Source: Plasmopara viticola (Eukaryota > Oomycota > Peronosporomycetes > Peronosporales > Peronosporaceae). Taken from it: DNA of 64,000 nucleotides. Of the stretch, positions 24,462-35,674 are shown one piece after another. Each line of letters opens with the position of its first letter. The stretch's first letter is position 1. The stretch covers positions 224,911 to 288,910 of the forward strand of contig MBPM02000088.1 of the NCBI GenBank assembly GCA_001695595.3, in the 5' to 3' direction. Position numbers and translations under genes: made by a program. Under the pieces are notes generated by a model. That model worked only from the letters and a program-made list of their open reading frames with translations, made no database searches and was not told where the DNA came from.

Positions 24462-26141
24462 ATGGAAAAAACAAGTCGACCAGTGCGACACGGCGTAGGA
24501 CTTTTCGCATACACTCTTTATTTAAATCCACAAAATATCATATTGTATCCCGATTTTCCCGCTTTTTTAATCGAAAACCGTCAATTTGAAAACTCTATCA
24601 AGTTGAATTCGCGCGCGAAACATAACGATAAAGTAGCTACGAGTCATTTTGTAATGGAGACCCCACAGCACACGCGCGCGAGCAACAGCGGCATCGGAAT
24701 GCCCATGACACCCACCCGCGAACACTCCACGCTGTTGCGTGAGCAGGAGGCAGAGCAGGAGCGTCTGCGTATGGACAATTATAACCAAGCTCTACGTATC
24801 AACTTTTTGGAGGAGCGCTTGCTGCGCATGAAGCAAGGCACAGACTTTTGTAGCGAGGATGTCGAGAGCGAATTGGCACAGTTGCGTATTTTATTAGAAG
24901 AGCGTGACCACGACTTGCGACAGCGCAATTTTAGTATGATTCGGGCCACCGAAGCTATAGATATGCTGAATGCCCAACTCCATGAGGCCCAAGCAGCGGC
25001 GGTTCGAGCCAGAGAAGAGGCCCAGCGAGACGCAGAAGCTCAATTTCATCAACGTATGGAAGAAAGAGACAACATTGATGCGGAAACGGCCGCGAAATGG
25101 CGAGCGGAATTGGATGCAGCGCTGCAGACAGAACACCAGAGCCGCTTGAAGGCGCAGAAGCTCGAACACGAGCTACAGCGACAAGAGGAAGTTGTGGTAG
25201 CGCTTAAAGATGACAAAGAGGCAGCCCAGCGAGAGCTTGATAGTGTCAAGGTGGAGCTATGTTCTCATTTAAGTTGTGGCCGTCAGGTCTTGAAGAAGAA
25301 TCGACACCAGTCGGTGACTAGTCTTGTGCGCGAGACTTTTTCAGCGCTCAAAAAAGAGTTTGGAACAAGGACTCGAGCACTGCAAGCATGCTGGAAACAA
25401 CACGATTTGTCGGTGAAATCCAAGCTTGAGCACTTGGCGTCACAACTACGCTCTAGTCAAGGCAAGTTGGAAGTGTTGCAACGTTCCTCTGTTCATGCCA
25501 ACGATGCGAATCAATCTCTGGAAAAGTCTTGGTCTATCCGGTGCGAAGAGCTGCGTTTGGAGAGCGATAATGAGCGAAGATCGCTTGAAAAGGAAATTTG
25601 TCATTTCCAAAAGAAAGCAGCCGAAGCACAAAAAACACTATTACAAGCATCTGGCGAATTACAGACGTTAAAGCAAAGCCAAAAGAAGTTGCGTGAAGAA
25701 TCAGACCGTGAGAATCATGACCTAAAGGAAAGAAATCGTCTGCTGTTTGAAGAGATACACGAGCGCCGTCGGTCATCTGAGCATGCACGCAAGCAGTATA
25801 TGAAAGCAGTAAAGGAAAACAAGGAGCTGCTTAAGGCGATTCAATTGTACAAGGATGCTATTTGTGGACGCGACAAGGACATCAAAAAGTACAAAGCAAT
25901 GGTCATTAAATACGCTCAACAGCTAAAGCGACGTGTGGAATTTGGAGACGCAAAGCAAACGTTGTTGGAGCAGCTTGAACAGACGCAGTATATGATCGAC
26001 GAGACGTACAAACGATGGGAAACCAGTTCATTAGTTTGTGGTCTCGAGTCAAGTTCGCTTGATAAAGACGCGAGCTACAAGCCAGAGTATCTGCAGCTAA
26101 ACGACTACATTAACCAGATGCATTTGGTGGCAGGCAGATAA
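24462..26141 (+). CDS. CM1-domain coiled-coil protein (centrosomin/Spc110/Mto1-like), copy 1
   Basis: Predicted gamma-tubulin-complex tether that would recruit or activate gamma-TuRC at microtubule-organising centres. The ORF is a single uninterrupted frame of 559 codons. Residues 89-160 fit the CM1/Cnn_1N motif: STLLREQEAEQERLRMDN, then QALRINFLEERLLRM at 109-123, then a Glu-rich heptad run. Heptads continue to about 275 and again from 285 to 515, broken by a Cys/Lys-rich hinge (CSHLSCGRQVLKKNRHQ). The C-terminal 40 residues are not coiled. Met65 (24654) opens the more typical metazoan and fungal-like leader, METPQHTRASNSG before MTPTREHS, and is an alternative start; the 64-residue extension is of doubtful coding status. 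Copy-specific residues include Y107, V246, K298, G301, K319, C361, C380, Q405 and L462. There are no introns. The CM1 call is from the motif only; a generic coiled-coil protein remains possible. Confidence 0.8.
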   Translation: MEKTSRPVRHGVGLFAYTLYLNPQNIILYPDFPAFLIENRQFENSIKLNSRAKHNDKVATSHFVMETPQHTRASNSGIGMPMTPTREHSTLLREQEAEQERLRMDNYNQALRINFLEERLLRMKQGTDFCSEDVESELAQLRILLEERDHDLRQRNFSMIRATEAIDMLNAQLHEAQAAAVRAREEAQRDAEAQFHQRMEERDNIDAETAAKWRAELDAALQTEHQSRLKAQKLEHELQRQEEVVVALKDDKEAAQRELDSVKVELCSHLSCGRQVLKKNRHQSVTSLVRETFSALKKEFGTRTRALQACWKQHDLSVKSKLEHLASQLRSSQGKLEVLQRSSVHANDANQSLEKSWSIRCEELRLESDNERRSLEKEICHFQKKAAEAQKTLLQASGELQTLKQSQKKLREESDRENHDLKERNRLLFEEIHERRRSSEHARKQYMKAVKENKELLKAIQLYKDAICGRDKDIKKYKAMVIKYAQQLKRRVEFGDAKQTLLEQLEQTQYMIDETYKRWETSSLVCGLESSSLDKDASYKPEYLQLNDYINQMHLVAGR

Positions 26142-28694
26142 GTGCGAGACCTGGATAGAGAGCCCACGACTGATGGGTTTATGAGGTTTTCCGGAGTCAC
26201 GCTTGTTTCTTGCAACCGATTGCGATGTACCATTGCCCCAACCAGGTTGTATACCATATTCCCAACGCGAGGAACTTGGTAGTTGTATGTGAAACGTAGT
26301 GTACTTTTATATGTTGCTCTCAGATTGTAAATTATATTTGTAGAATATATAATTATGTTTTTTCAAAGTATAGAAAAACTAAACCGGCATGCATTTTATG
26401 AGATAAAAGTCATACTTTCGACGATAATTTTGTATGAAGGTTCAAAGGATCGAAGAAGTAGGTAACTTTGAATGCTGGCATCCAGAAACCTTTTTGAAAC
26501 AGAAAATACCTAGAAAGGAGACGATAAGCGGAGTTATGCAAGGACACATGTTGACTTTGTGGCCAAGGATGTAAAACCAGATAATGAGGTCCAACTAAAA
26601 GAATCAATTTATATACGATGAGCAGGCAAAGGTGGTTTTCTGGACATTTGTACGTGCACCGAGCATGCCTCGATTTTAAACCTTTATGTTTAAGAAGTGT
26701 CTTTCGGCCACCCGGCGGGAATTAGCACGCGATCCTACTGCGACATTGAAGCGACAAAACCATCTATGCTGACACGCAAGAGTTAGGAAACACAGTGTGT
26801 ACATCTCAAGATATTCAACTATTTTTTTTTACTTGAAAGCTAGTTTAAAGGTTCAGCGATTTTCGCAAATTGCTGCTACAGATTATATAGTGCTAGATTG
26901 ACTCGTGAGTCGCACGATTACGGGTAATAGAGGAAGAGACTGCTTTGATCAAAATAAATTGGAAATAGGCGTAGGGATTGATAGGTTTGCCCTAAGTAAT
27001 TCAGAAGTCAACGTAGCTGTGTTTAATATGACCAGAGCAAGGTGGGGCGAAGATCTGACTTGTCCTGGAGGAACGCAAAGTGAAGAGAAGTACGAAAGAA
27101 GCTGGAGAGGAATGGCAATGACAACCTGTTGATACCTGAGTCGATTTTGAGATGTTTGGTAGTGGCAGCCTTGTGAAGGGTATCGGCAAAAAGCGCTTGT
27201 TTAGTCAAACTGATGCAGAAGACGTGAACTCAATAAAAGCGGAAAATGTAGCGATTTTGTCTTAGATGCGAATATTAAGACGTCAGGAAAGACAATAAGC
27301 GGAACTTGATGAAGAGAGCAAAGATGACATCGAGCATGTGGCATCGAATAAAAATATTCTCGACGAAACCGCTTTTTGCCAAAGTCTTTATGACATAATT
27401 GCGTAAAGCTATCACCCCTACGCCATTAAACCTCTATTCAATATTCCGTAGCATCATTTTTTGGCAACTCTTTTGATTTGTTTAGCACAATTCGGGAGAG
27501 CTGGACCCAATAATTAATTTGAGATTTTTTGAACATCTTTTGCGATCATATACTACTTTGTGGAGTGCTTGCTGCTCATTTGTCGACGCTCACTTACCAG
27601 AAGTATCGTGATGTGTTAGATGAATGGTATGTGTCATGATCTGCTATTAGATCGTTCGCGAAAAGTTTACATAGCATACTAGCAATAGTCGCTGCTTACA
27701 TACGCTGTGTCCTTGCAGACGTTGTTGCTGACAGCATCGAGTATACGATTGAGCGCTGCAAAGTCTTCGAGACACTCGTGGTATCAGCTACATTTGCAAA
27801 CATGATACAGCATACATCCATATTGCAAATGTGATCGTGTAGCCTGAAAGCCGTTTTGCTATTGGTTGCTTTCTGTCCCTATGAGCTCGGGTACCTGGCT
27901 AGTTTGCAGTGTGTCACTTGCTATAAAATAAGGCACAGCTAGCAAAAACGGATGCTTATATCACCACTGAAAAATGTTCAAGGAACACTAGCCATATTTT
28001 ACGGAATTAATTGCCCTTCTTTCGAAGTGCCATTTACTAGTGCTGAAGATCCATGTCACAAGTCCACAAGTAGATGGACTTATGACACAATCTTAATACT
28101 TCTAGTCAATCAGCGTGCCGTAAGCGCAAAAGTCTGGCGAATTGTGAGCTGCATGAAGCAAGCATATTTTTGGGCTTTGAGTTCACCCAGCTTATCGCTT
28201 CTTACTGGGGTTTATTTGCGTGCTCAAGCAAATAAATAAGTATTTTGTAATATTCGCTATAGCCTGGGATGGATCAGGTATCAGCAAGCTGTGTAATATT
28301 AACATGCTAGAAGCCAATGTCCAACAACTTTGTACCCAACAAAAAAAATTAAGCTTTCCGTCACGATTAAAGACGTTTATTCGTCTGACCAGCCAGCAAT
28401 TTTGTAATCTTACGAGAGCTTTTGGGCCTGAGTCTTCTATTTTCTTTTCGTGCACCAAAATACATGTCACTTTCAAAACAGAATGCCGCATAGGTTGCTA
28501 GCGTATTCCGTTTATTACAGTCGGTCACATCCAGGACAGAGGGTCGAACTTAACGCAGCACGCGGCCTGTCGCTGTGGATCATGTTATTTTTGCTGAGTA
28601 AACAGGTTTGTACCTTTATACAGAAAAACGACAATTCCATATAAATATGTACGCCATACTACTTGTATGAGAAGGCGGTCTTTCTAGTTTTTTT
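26142..28694 (+). other. unit 1, 3' module: decayed coding-like DNA downstream of the CM1 gene
   Basis: The 3' UTR of the CM1 gene is presumably here. The plus-strand frame from about 27150 to 27470 reads as protein-like (EMFGSGSLVKGIGKKRLFS, later AELDEESKDDIEHV) but has several stops. Two of these, after ILS and after DIIA, recur in the other units. Further right, frames of 95 codons (27952-28239) and 93 codons (28220-28501) are open but match nothing I know. The region is best read as one or more pseudogene fragments carried along in the duplication. Confidence 0.4.
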
Positions 28695-28966
28695 TGTAAG
28701 CACACCACCTGTGTTTTAGCAGTCGCGGAGGGAGCTTGTTGTCAGCTGGTAGTCGACTAAAGGTTGGGTGGGGAGCGAAGCAGAGTCAGCAAAAAGGAGT
28801 AGTTTTGCTCGGAGTAGATTGGTGGGTGAAATAACTTGATAAACCCTTGCGAATGTTTGTCTTGCTACTGCCTAGCTGGTGGCTCTAAGCCAACTATTGC
28901 TACAATCTTAATTTTTTTCATTCTAAGCTCTCTACAAAGCATTTTACAAATATTGGTTAATTAACA
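28695..28966 (-). repeat. LTR of gypsy remnant A, unit 1 (272 bp)
   Basis: The segment runs from tgtaagcacacc to ttaattaaca. It aligns along its length with the LTR at 31719-31990 and precedes (on the minus strand, follows) the same kind of 3' internal sequence. Shared landmarks are the ggagggagctt block and a late tctaagccaactattg / tcttagccatctattg block. TG…CA ends are consistent with an LTR. Boundaries are accurate to a few bases at best. Confidence 0.7.
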
Positions 28967-31718
28967 ACCAACACTGTTAATAATTAAGCCTTGATTATCT
29001 GTAACCACAGATTCTATGGATAGTTTCAGCGCATATGTATTTTTGGAGAGATGTAATTTTATGGCGTGGTTGCCAATTTGCTGGTGACATCAGTTACGTC
29101 TCAAAACTTCCTGCGATCGTTTTAAGAGATGGGCTTCATCTTTATGGATTTCTTATATATAGATGAGTCCAGAAATCTGCGTCGTAATCCCTTCCTTCTT
29201 GGCTTCATACTGCGGATTTGCTTTGTACTTACGCTTTCAAATGCCGTCTTTAGCGATTTGTACCGCGGAGCTATCAGCCAATATGACTTTATCCACCTTT
29301 AATTGACGCTAAGGGTCCTCGTGCTTTGGCATCAACGCTGAAGTGAAGAGCACTGAATGCATCTTCAATCCTTCGATAGTCCCAGCTATGGTCTAAGCAA
29401 TCTGGGCGCGAGATTCTTTGACTGAAAGAAATTTTTGTGACGGACACTTCAATTATTGTCGTTCAAAAGCGCCATGTCTCCAGCTTCGAAGTCAAAGACA
29501 AGTCTATTATGGTTGTAATAATACTTCATGCACTTTTGGCTTTGCTTCTTTTATCCTGTGCGACCTTTTGTAGAGGGACTTGACGAAGCTCTTGTGCTAA
29601 CTTTTACAACATGCAAAATTCTGGTTCTGATGCCCTATCATCAGGCATCTAAGGAACATATCCCAGATCTGCTTTGATTTAATTGTAGATTTTACGCATC
29701 GGCTATCGGCTTTCTTTGCCAAAGGCAGAAAGTCGGTTCAGTTATTTTGTGCTGGGTTGATAAAATCTTGACGGCAGTTTTCAGCGAACGATTAGTACTT
29801 CCCGTTTGACGATCCATTTGTGGCGTTAAGGTCAGAGACAAATCGCGCTGCTCTGTCACAGCAGACACGGTTGCTTACCATAGCTTGGATAGAAATTTGA
29901 TGTCCCGGTCAGACACAATGGTCTGTAGTATGCCATATCCTTTATTTAATTTTTCATAAAATCTTTGCAAATCCTGCAGTATCGTGCGTTGTCGTTGTAG
30001 CGACAAACTTACCCCTTTTGGTCAGCAATAAACAGTCACCACGACGTCATTAGAGCCACTTTTGGTCTGAGATATACAATAAATTCCATTAAATATCGAT
30101 CTATCTACGTCTTGGAATTTAAAAAGTCTGAAGTAATCTTGTTGTTTTGTTTGCATAGCCTTGTTATTTTAACACATTCCGGTTGTCCGGATTGTTGCTA
30201 TGATCTCGCTAATCTTAGTTGCACCCGGTAGCCCTCGCAAGCTATATCGGGTGGCTTTTCGCGTTTATTTCGGATAGTGTGTTTATGCATCAGCCACGGT
30301 GTTAGTATCATCGGATTTCACGTACACAAGTGCAGAAATTTAGCAACCCAGTTGAATCATCAAGCCGCCTTTTGTTTTTTTTTGCATCAGGACCATCTCA
30401 ATACTCGTGTGATCCGTTCTGACCGTGATTTTTCGATCGAAAAAATTCATACGTCATACATTCAGCCCAGGCATGATTGCAAGTAGCTTTCGCTCACAAA
30501 CTGAGTAGTTCACCATGGCTGACTGTTTTTCCAAACTGGAGAATCATCAGAACGCTCTCGCTCTTCCTCCTTTTGACCCAAGTTTTTCCTGATCTCGAAA
30601 ATTGACACGTCAATTTGGGTACCAAATAACTTCAAAACTTTGGAAGACTAAGTACTGGTTGGATCGTCAAGCAACTTTTGAGCTTAATGAAGCATTTTGG
30701 TGATAGTTTGAGAGTTCGTTCGTTCTCAAGGGCAATTTTTCTTTATTCTGGCTTGGAGTGGTTCTGTATATTGCGCAAAGGCCTTAAAAATCGTGAGAGA
30801 TAGCTAAAAAAGCGTTCCATTTGCTTCTTTGTCTTGAACAGAGACCATTCTGCGACAATCGTCACCTTGTCGATGATGTTATTCGATAAAGTCTGTCTTA
30901 GCATGGGTTCTCGCTTACGTAGAGCTGACACTTGGACACATTGATGTGTAGTTGCTGTTCTTTACACCACTCGAGCACATGCCGCAAAGTTGTACCGTGA
31001 TTTTAGACATCTTTACGATGAGACCACGTACATGTCGTCGAATACATTTTATTATTGTATGTATTTAATCTCGAAGGCGTGAATCTGTTGTATTTGATCT
31101 TGCATTTGAGCTTACATCCAGGCTCGATATTGCTTTTGTTGCTGAATGAGATACAGCAGTAGCCAATGCATAGACACTGCGTCTTGTCCTGCCTGCTGAG
31201 TACGCCGATTTACGCTTTCAGTGATGTTGTAAGCCAATATTTTTGTGTTCAAATCCTTACAATCCTTTTTCCGAATGTTTTAGCTGTATAAACGTTTTTA
31301 GCCACAAATCCTTTCGAAGCTTGTTGAGGTCCTTGTTGCGGTCTGCTAAGGACTCGGTAGTAGATTCCCGAGTCTTTTCTTTACTCACACAGGAAAGCCA
31401 AAGAGTGCAAATCAAGCAAGACCAAGCGTCTAAAAATTTGAAAGTCAATCTCCGTGACTTCAGCAGCGGAACAGGCATTTATCAAAAAGATAAAAGCGCT
31501 TCTTCACAGACAAAGTGCAGTAACTACAGATTTTTGTGCCAAACTAGCGTGCATCCAAACTCACCAACTACTGAACCTTACGTTCGTGCTAAAAAGACTC
31601 CCATCGTTATTTAATAGTCTAATGCTTTTCGTCATGTGGCTCGTGCCAAACAATAAGATGACTCGCTTCTCGCTATTACGACCACGAAAACCCTTGCTTA
31701 GAATTCTCGGACTTTACA
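28967..31718 (-). mobile_element. Ty3/gypsy remnant A, unit 1: partial RT, RNase H, integrase
   Basis: The element reads right to left. RT: around 30915-31045 the frames give FDDMYVVSS (a YLDD-type box) followed by TTLRHVLEWCKEQQLHINV and SKCQL. RNase H: 30280-30480 gives ITVRTDHTSI and NTVADAL. Integrase core: 29790-30060 gives LQTIVSDRDIKFLSKLW and then PQMDRQTGSTNR. A post-core LRPFSIVQR segment lies near 29390-29400. Stops and frameshifts are frequent, and gag and protease are absent, so the copy is dead and 5'-truncated. A 43-nt stretch present in units 2 and 3 after cccagct (near 29390) is missing here. Confidence 0.85.
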
Positions 31719-31990
31719 TGACAAGTGCTACTATGTAACAAAGTTGCAGAGGGAGCTTCTTGAAAGGTTGGTCGTCAACTGGGGTTCGGGTGGTAAGCGA
31801 AGTGAAGTTGGCCAACAGATAGTCTTGTTGCTCTAAGTAAACGAATGGGTGATGCTAAATGGTAAGCTCTTACGGATTTTTGTCTCTTAACAGCCTGGCT
31901 GGTTGCTCTTAGCCATCTATTGGTATCATTCTAATGACGATCATTTTTCTACTCACCATCTGAAATTTTACACATTCTGGAGAATTAACA
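31719..31990 (-). repeat. LTR of gypsy remnant B, unit 1 (272 bp)
   Basis: It starts tgacaagtgctac and ends agaattaaca. It is clearly related to, but strongly diverged from, the remnant A LTR. Sequence to its right also resembles the sequence to the right of LTR A (cacagatt…gtgtattttggag), so both are 3' ends of related elements, not the two LTRs of one element. Confidence 0.7.
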
Positions 31991-34900
31991 TTTAAAACGA
32001 TTACTTGACTCCAATAGTAGTAAGACGTTTGAATCCCGATCTATTGCTTTAAAACTACGCAGCCACAGATTGGTGTGAATAATTCCAATGCATGTGTATT
32101 TTGGAGCAATGGAATTTAACGGCAAGATTGCCGCTTCCATTCACTTTGTCAGTGACAACAATTACGTCACAATCTGTCTCTGTCAGCAAAATGTGCGCAT
32201 TTATCCGACTCGAAAGGTCATTTTTTGAAGTAAATACATAGAAGATGCTGCACGGCACCCATTCTGGGTTACAATCAACCTTTCCAGCGGCAAATTAGTG
32301 TCGCTGCAGGCTCGTTTAATCAGTTTTACACAGACCTTTCTACAACTTTGATCCATCGCGACGAATAAAAAAAAATTGCATGAAGCATTTTAAATCTTTT
32401 CCTGACGGGTGCGCCTGAAAATTGATTGAAACATCTTGTTTCTGATCTCTTTGTTTCTGATCGCATCTCAGAAAAACTCTTGGAAGCGCTTTGGTACGTC
32501 ATCGTCTTGTCAACTCAATTGTCCGAATCACAATTTCTGCACACATGAAAGAAAGTGGTCTACATTATGCAAGTACATCTTCTAGATGTCAGTCTGCTTC
32601 ATATCGTTTGCAAATTGCGTCTTCTGGAGTCTACCTCGATATGCGCTCAGCCGATCGAAAGTGTGCGATTTCTGTTGCGTCGGTGATTAAGAAGACGCAT
32701 ACAAACTTTAGCTGTAAATATTTATTTTGTGAGTTTGGAATATGATGATCTTATCTCGATTATTTCTGTCGCAACCTTCTTGGGCGAACACACACTAGTT
32801 ATTACGGCCTTGTCAGACGGCTTGTACACATGCTTGTATAGATACTTGACTGCGGTACACACCTCCACAATGACGTAACCGTTGTACTTTGGAGATAAGG
32901 AGGGTTGTATGACTTTACCCATTACTTATTTGCTTTGAGGAAGCGTGAGCTTAGACTTCTTTCCTTAAAAACGCACATCGCTCCCTGCCTGAATCTAAGC
33001 TTTCGATTAACTCTTAGCAAAGATATTGATTCATCGTTTAATATTTAATTTAATTTTATTGCTTTGAAATTTATCGAATAAGTTTTATTTGTGGTAATCA
33101 ACAAAATAATTTCTATATTAGTTCGTGTCCTTTTTTTCAGCTAATGTCAAAAACAAATCATTCATATTATAAACATCACACGACTTACGTCACTCAAAAT
33201 GGTACAAACGTACACACCCTGGGTTCGTGTATCCCTCAGTTGGCCTCAAGCATCGAGACTTCGGACTGCTTATGTCCATAATACTTAAACTTTTCGTAGA
33301 ATCAAGTCCATCAGACATTACCTGCTGACTATCAGACGTCATCGTTGTTGCTCGCGCCGGTACCTAGAATACTCTCAAAGATCACTTTAACGTACAGAGG
33401 CTTGACCAATCAGCTACCTTGTCGTCTGCATCCTGAACATCGTAGGGGTCTAAGCAGACAGCATTCTTACGATTTCCAGTGCCTTAATACCGCACCGCAT
33501 TTCGGCGTAAGTACGCTACGCCGTCGGCTAAAAATTTGATTGCTCGCAGAGCGAACTTGCGCCACGTGCATCGAATTAAGTTACATAGTCGAGAATGACC
33601 TTTCACTCTCTGTAGAGACGGTGATCGTTCTATTCGACGTAGTCGTGAGTTTGTGGCTCGTACTATAAGGACGGTGGTCAAGCCACAGGCTCACGAGCAA
33701 GGCTCTGACTACATCAAAAGGGTTTTCAGTGCGGTGCAAGCAGGGTTAGCCTTTTTTTGGCTCTGAAGAACCACCCTTCATACACTGCACTCAACTGAGC
33801 AAAACATTTGCACGACTGTGCGTTGCTTATCGCGCTCTCGGGTAATTGTCTGAAAATACCAGTTAGGACGCATCTTTTCTCCAAATAGTTCTTGCTATTA
33901 AAAAAACCATTCAGAAAAAGTGATAGCCTTCGCGTGTCTTTGCGTCACAGGCGCTTCGTTCTGAACAATAAAGCAGACTTTGGCAAGTTGTTCGCTCGTT
34001 GCAAGCTATTTGTTGATCAAAAGGGAATATGAGCTTAAAGTTTGGAGTACAATGTTCTTTTCAATTATAACGAAAAAAACAGCCGAAATGAAGCACGATC
34101 ACTACCTCGAATGCCAAGCGTACTTTTGCAAGACCGTGACTAAAAAGTTGAGTCTGTACTGTACTGCCTAAAAAAAAACAGGTTTTATCGGCTTGCAAAC
34201 TGTTCAATTTGCCTTTAGAAATTTTAAAGAACGCAACTTACTCTTTGTCCAGGTAGTCTTCATCATCCACAATATTTGAAGTAGGGAATATCATGACGTT
34301 TTATTTGACAAGAAAATTATAAATGATAATACCTGATGAAACTGCGGTAAATACAATCTTGTAGCCTTACTGACCTTAAAGCTTCGCATATATTGCTGTC
34401 AATGGCTTTTGACAAGTCTGTAAGAATATACTCCTGTCTTTTTCAAAGTTGACTAAGGTTGATGGACGTAGCAGGTGCAACCGGTAAGAAACTGTTATTT
34501 GTCAAGAAAAGAATGAAATCGATTAATGCAAAATGAAGGAGCGGGAGCGGGCTGTTTTAAGTAGCTTTGGCTTATTAATACAAACACACGCAAAATGTTC
34601 TCGATGGCACGATTTACTCGCTTAGTCTGATCATAGGTCTTCGGGTGACCTGCTGAGGACATGTCCAGCCTTATACCAAGCATCTTGAAAGCGTTTTTAA
34701 TAAAAGCAAGGGTTATCATCAACGACATTTGTCTCCAAAAGTACATTTGCCTATAGATTCGATAGAGGATCAGCGCTTTTGTGTTCGACACAGCCGCTGA
34801 ATGAGCCATTTTGCTTTATTAGTCGGCATCGATTACAATATTAGCTCTACCTGCCAAGTCCTTCAGTAGGTTAAACACGAAATTTATTCGACTACCAATA

Positions 34901-35674
34901 ACGCAATGGCACCATCGAGTTTGCCAATGATGCGTTTTGTTTATCAAGGGTATCACTCGCTGGCACATTGCATGCGTACGCACATATGTTCAGATCGACT
35001 AACAGTATTGGGCCGCAAAAGCGGGTGCTCACTATTAAACATGTTTTTTCAGCCGAATTGACCGCTAAGCGGTGTATCATGTGCTCGGTAAGAAACACGA
35101 TAGTTTGAACTCTCATCATAAGCAACCACTACAAGTGATGTACCACCTCAATTGATGCTGTACTACAAAGCCGATAAAGATTCGCGTGGATCTTTATAGC
35201 CATCCTTTTTCAATTCTTTGTAGTGCTGCGCATATGTCACCTCGCACATAGGAGCCATCGATCAAGTGATCGGGACGAGGTCACAGCTGTTACATGAAGT
35301 CATTCATGTAGTCAGGACGATGCGATAATACATCAGCCAAAGCATTCCACTTTTTTTGTTTATGCTTTACATTGGCGTCATTCTTTGTTTATAAAAGATC
35401 CACTTGGTCATTCTCTATGAGATGTGAGGCGCCATTGTCGCAGCGCGAAGTGACGCATAATATGTACGGATCACTGTTGGCGAAGGGCCTTGCAGATGAA
35501 CCTCGAACTTGACAAGAACACATTTACCGCTAGTAGCCCTTGTCATAGATACACTAGTCTATCTTGGCGGTCGCAATTCAAATGGAATACCACGGCATTT
35601 ACTTGCAAGCGTGCGATGCCGATCATAGAATCTCCTGCGTCACAAACGACAGTTAAAACTTGTTCTAATCAAAT
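31991..35674 (-). mobile_element. Ty3/gypsy remnant B, unit 1: RNase H to integrase, most complete copy
   Basis: Minus-strand order from the right: RNase H start at about 35460-35655 (VVCDAGDSIIGIA-type sequence, seen clearly in unit 2), the RNase H end and tether near 35310-35350 (NALADVLSHRPDY), an H2C2-like integrase zinc region at 34930-35125 (MIHRLAVNSAEKT, DKQNASLANSMVPL), and an integrase core at 34550-34850 (SKMAHSAAVS, KMLGIRLDMSSAGHP, TKRVNRAIENILR). Stops and frameshifts interrupt it throughout. Only this unit keeps 34160-35452. The element is cut inside RNase H at 35674; its RT, protease and gag are missing. The stretch 32000-34150 is degenerate 3' pol and chromodomain-like sequence that I cannot assign in detail. 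Confidence 0.85.

Larger units (their letters stand above)
20241..35674. repeat. tandem segmental duplication, unit 1 (15.4 kb)
   Basis: The unit starts with gagagcacaaagtggg, which recurs at 35675 and 49861. It is collinear with units 2 and 3 over its whole length, with many small indels. It is about 1.2 kb longer because it alone retains 34160-35452, part of gypsy remnant B. Its CM1 gene starts 4221 bp from the left edge. Confidence 0.95.

Noticed and set aside
24567..25788. Minus-strand ORFs inside the CM1 gene copies
   Set aside because: Shadows of the coiled-coil frame. They recur in each unit only because the DNA does.
27952..28239. 95-codon ORF intact in all three units, as a gene
   Set aside because: The surrounding DNA is equally conserved between units, composition is unremarkable and there is no family match. 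Its openness over 288 bp is not strong evidence.
31719..31990. LTR B as the 5' LTR of gypsy remnant A
   Set aside because: Only about 0.7 kb separates it from the RT box, leaving no room for gag and protease. Its right flank matches the 3' internal end seen next to LTR A.
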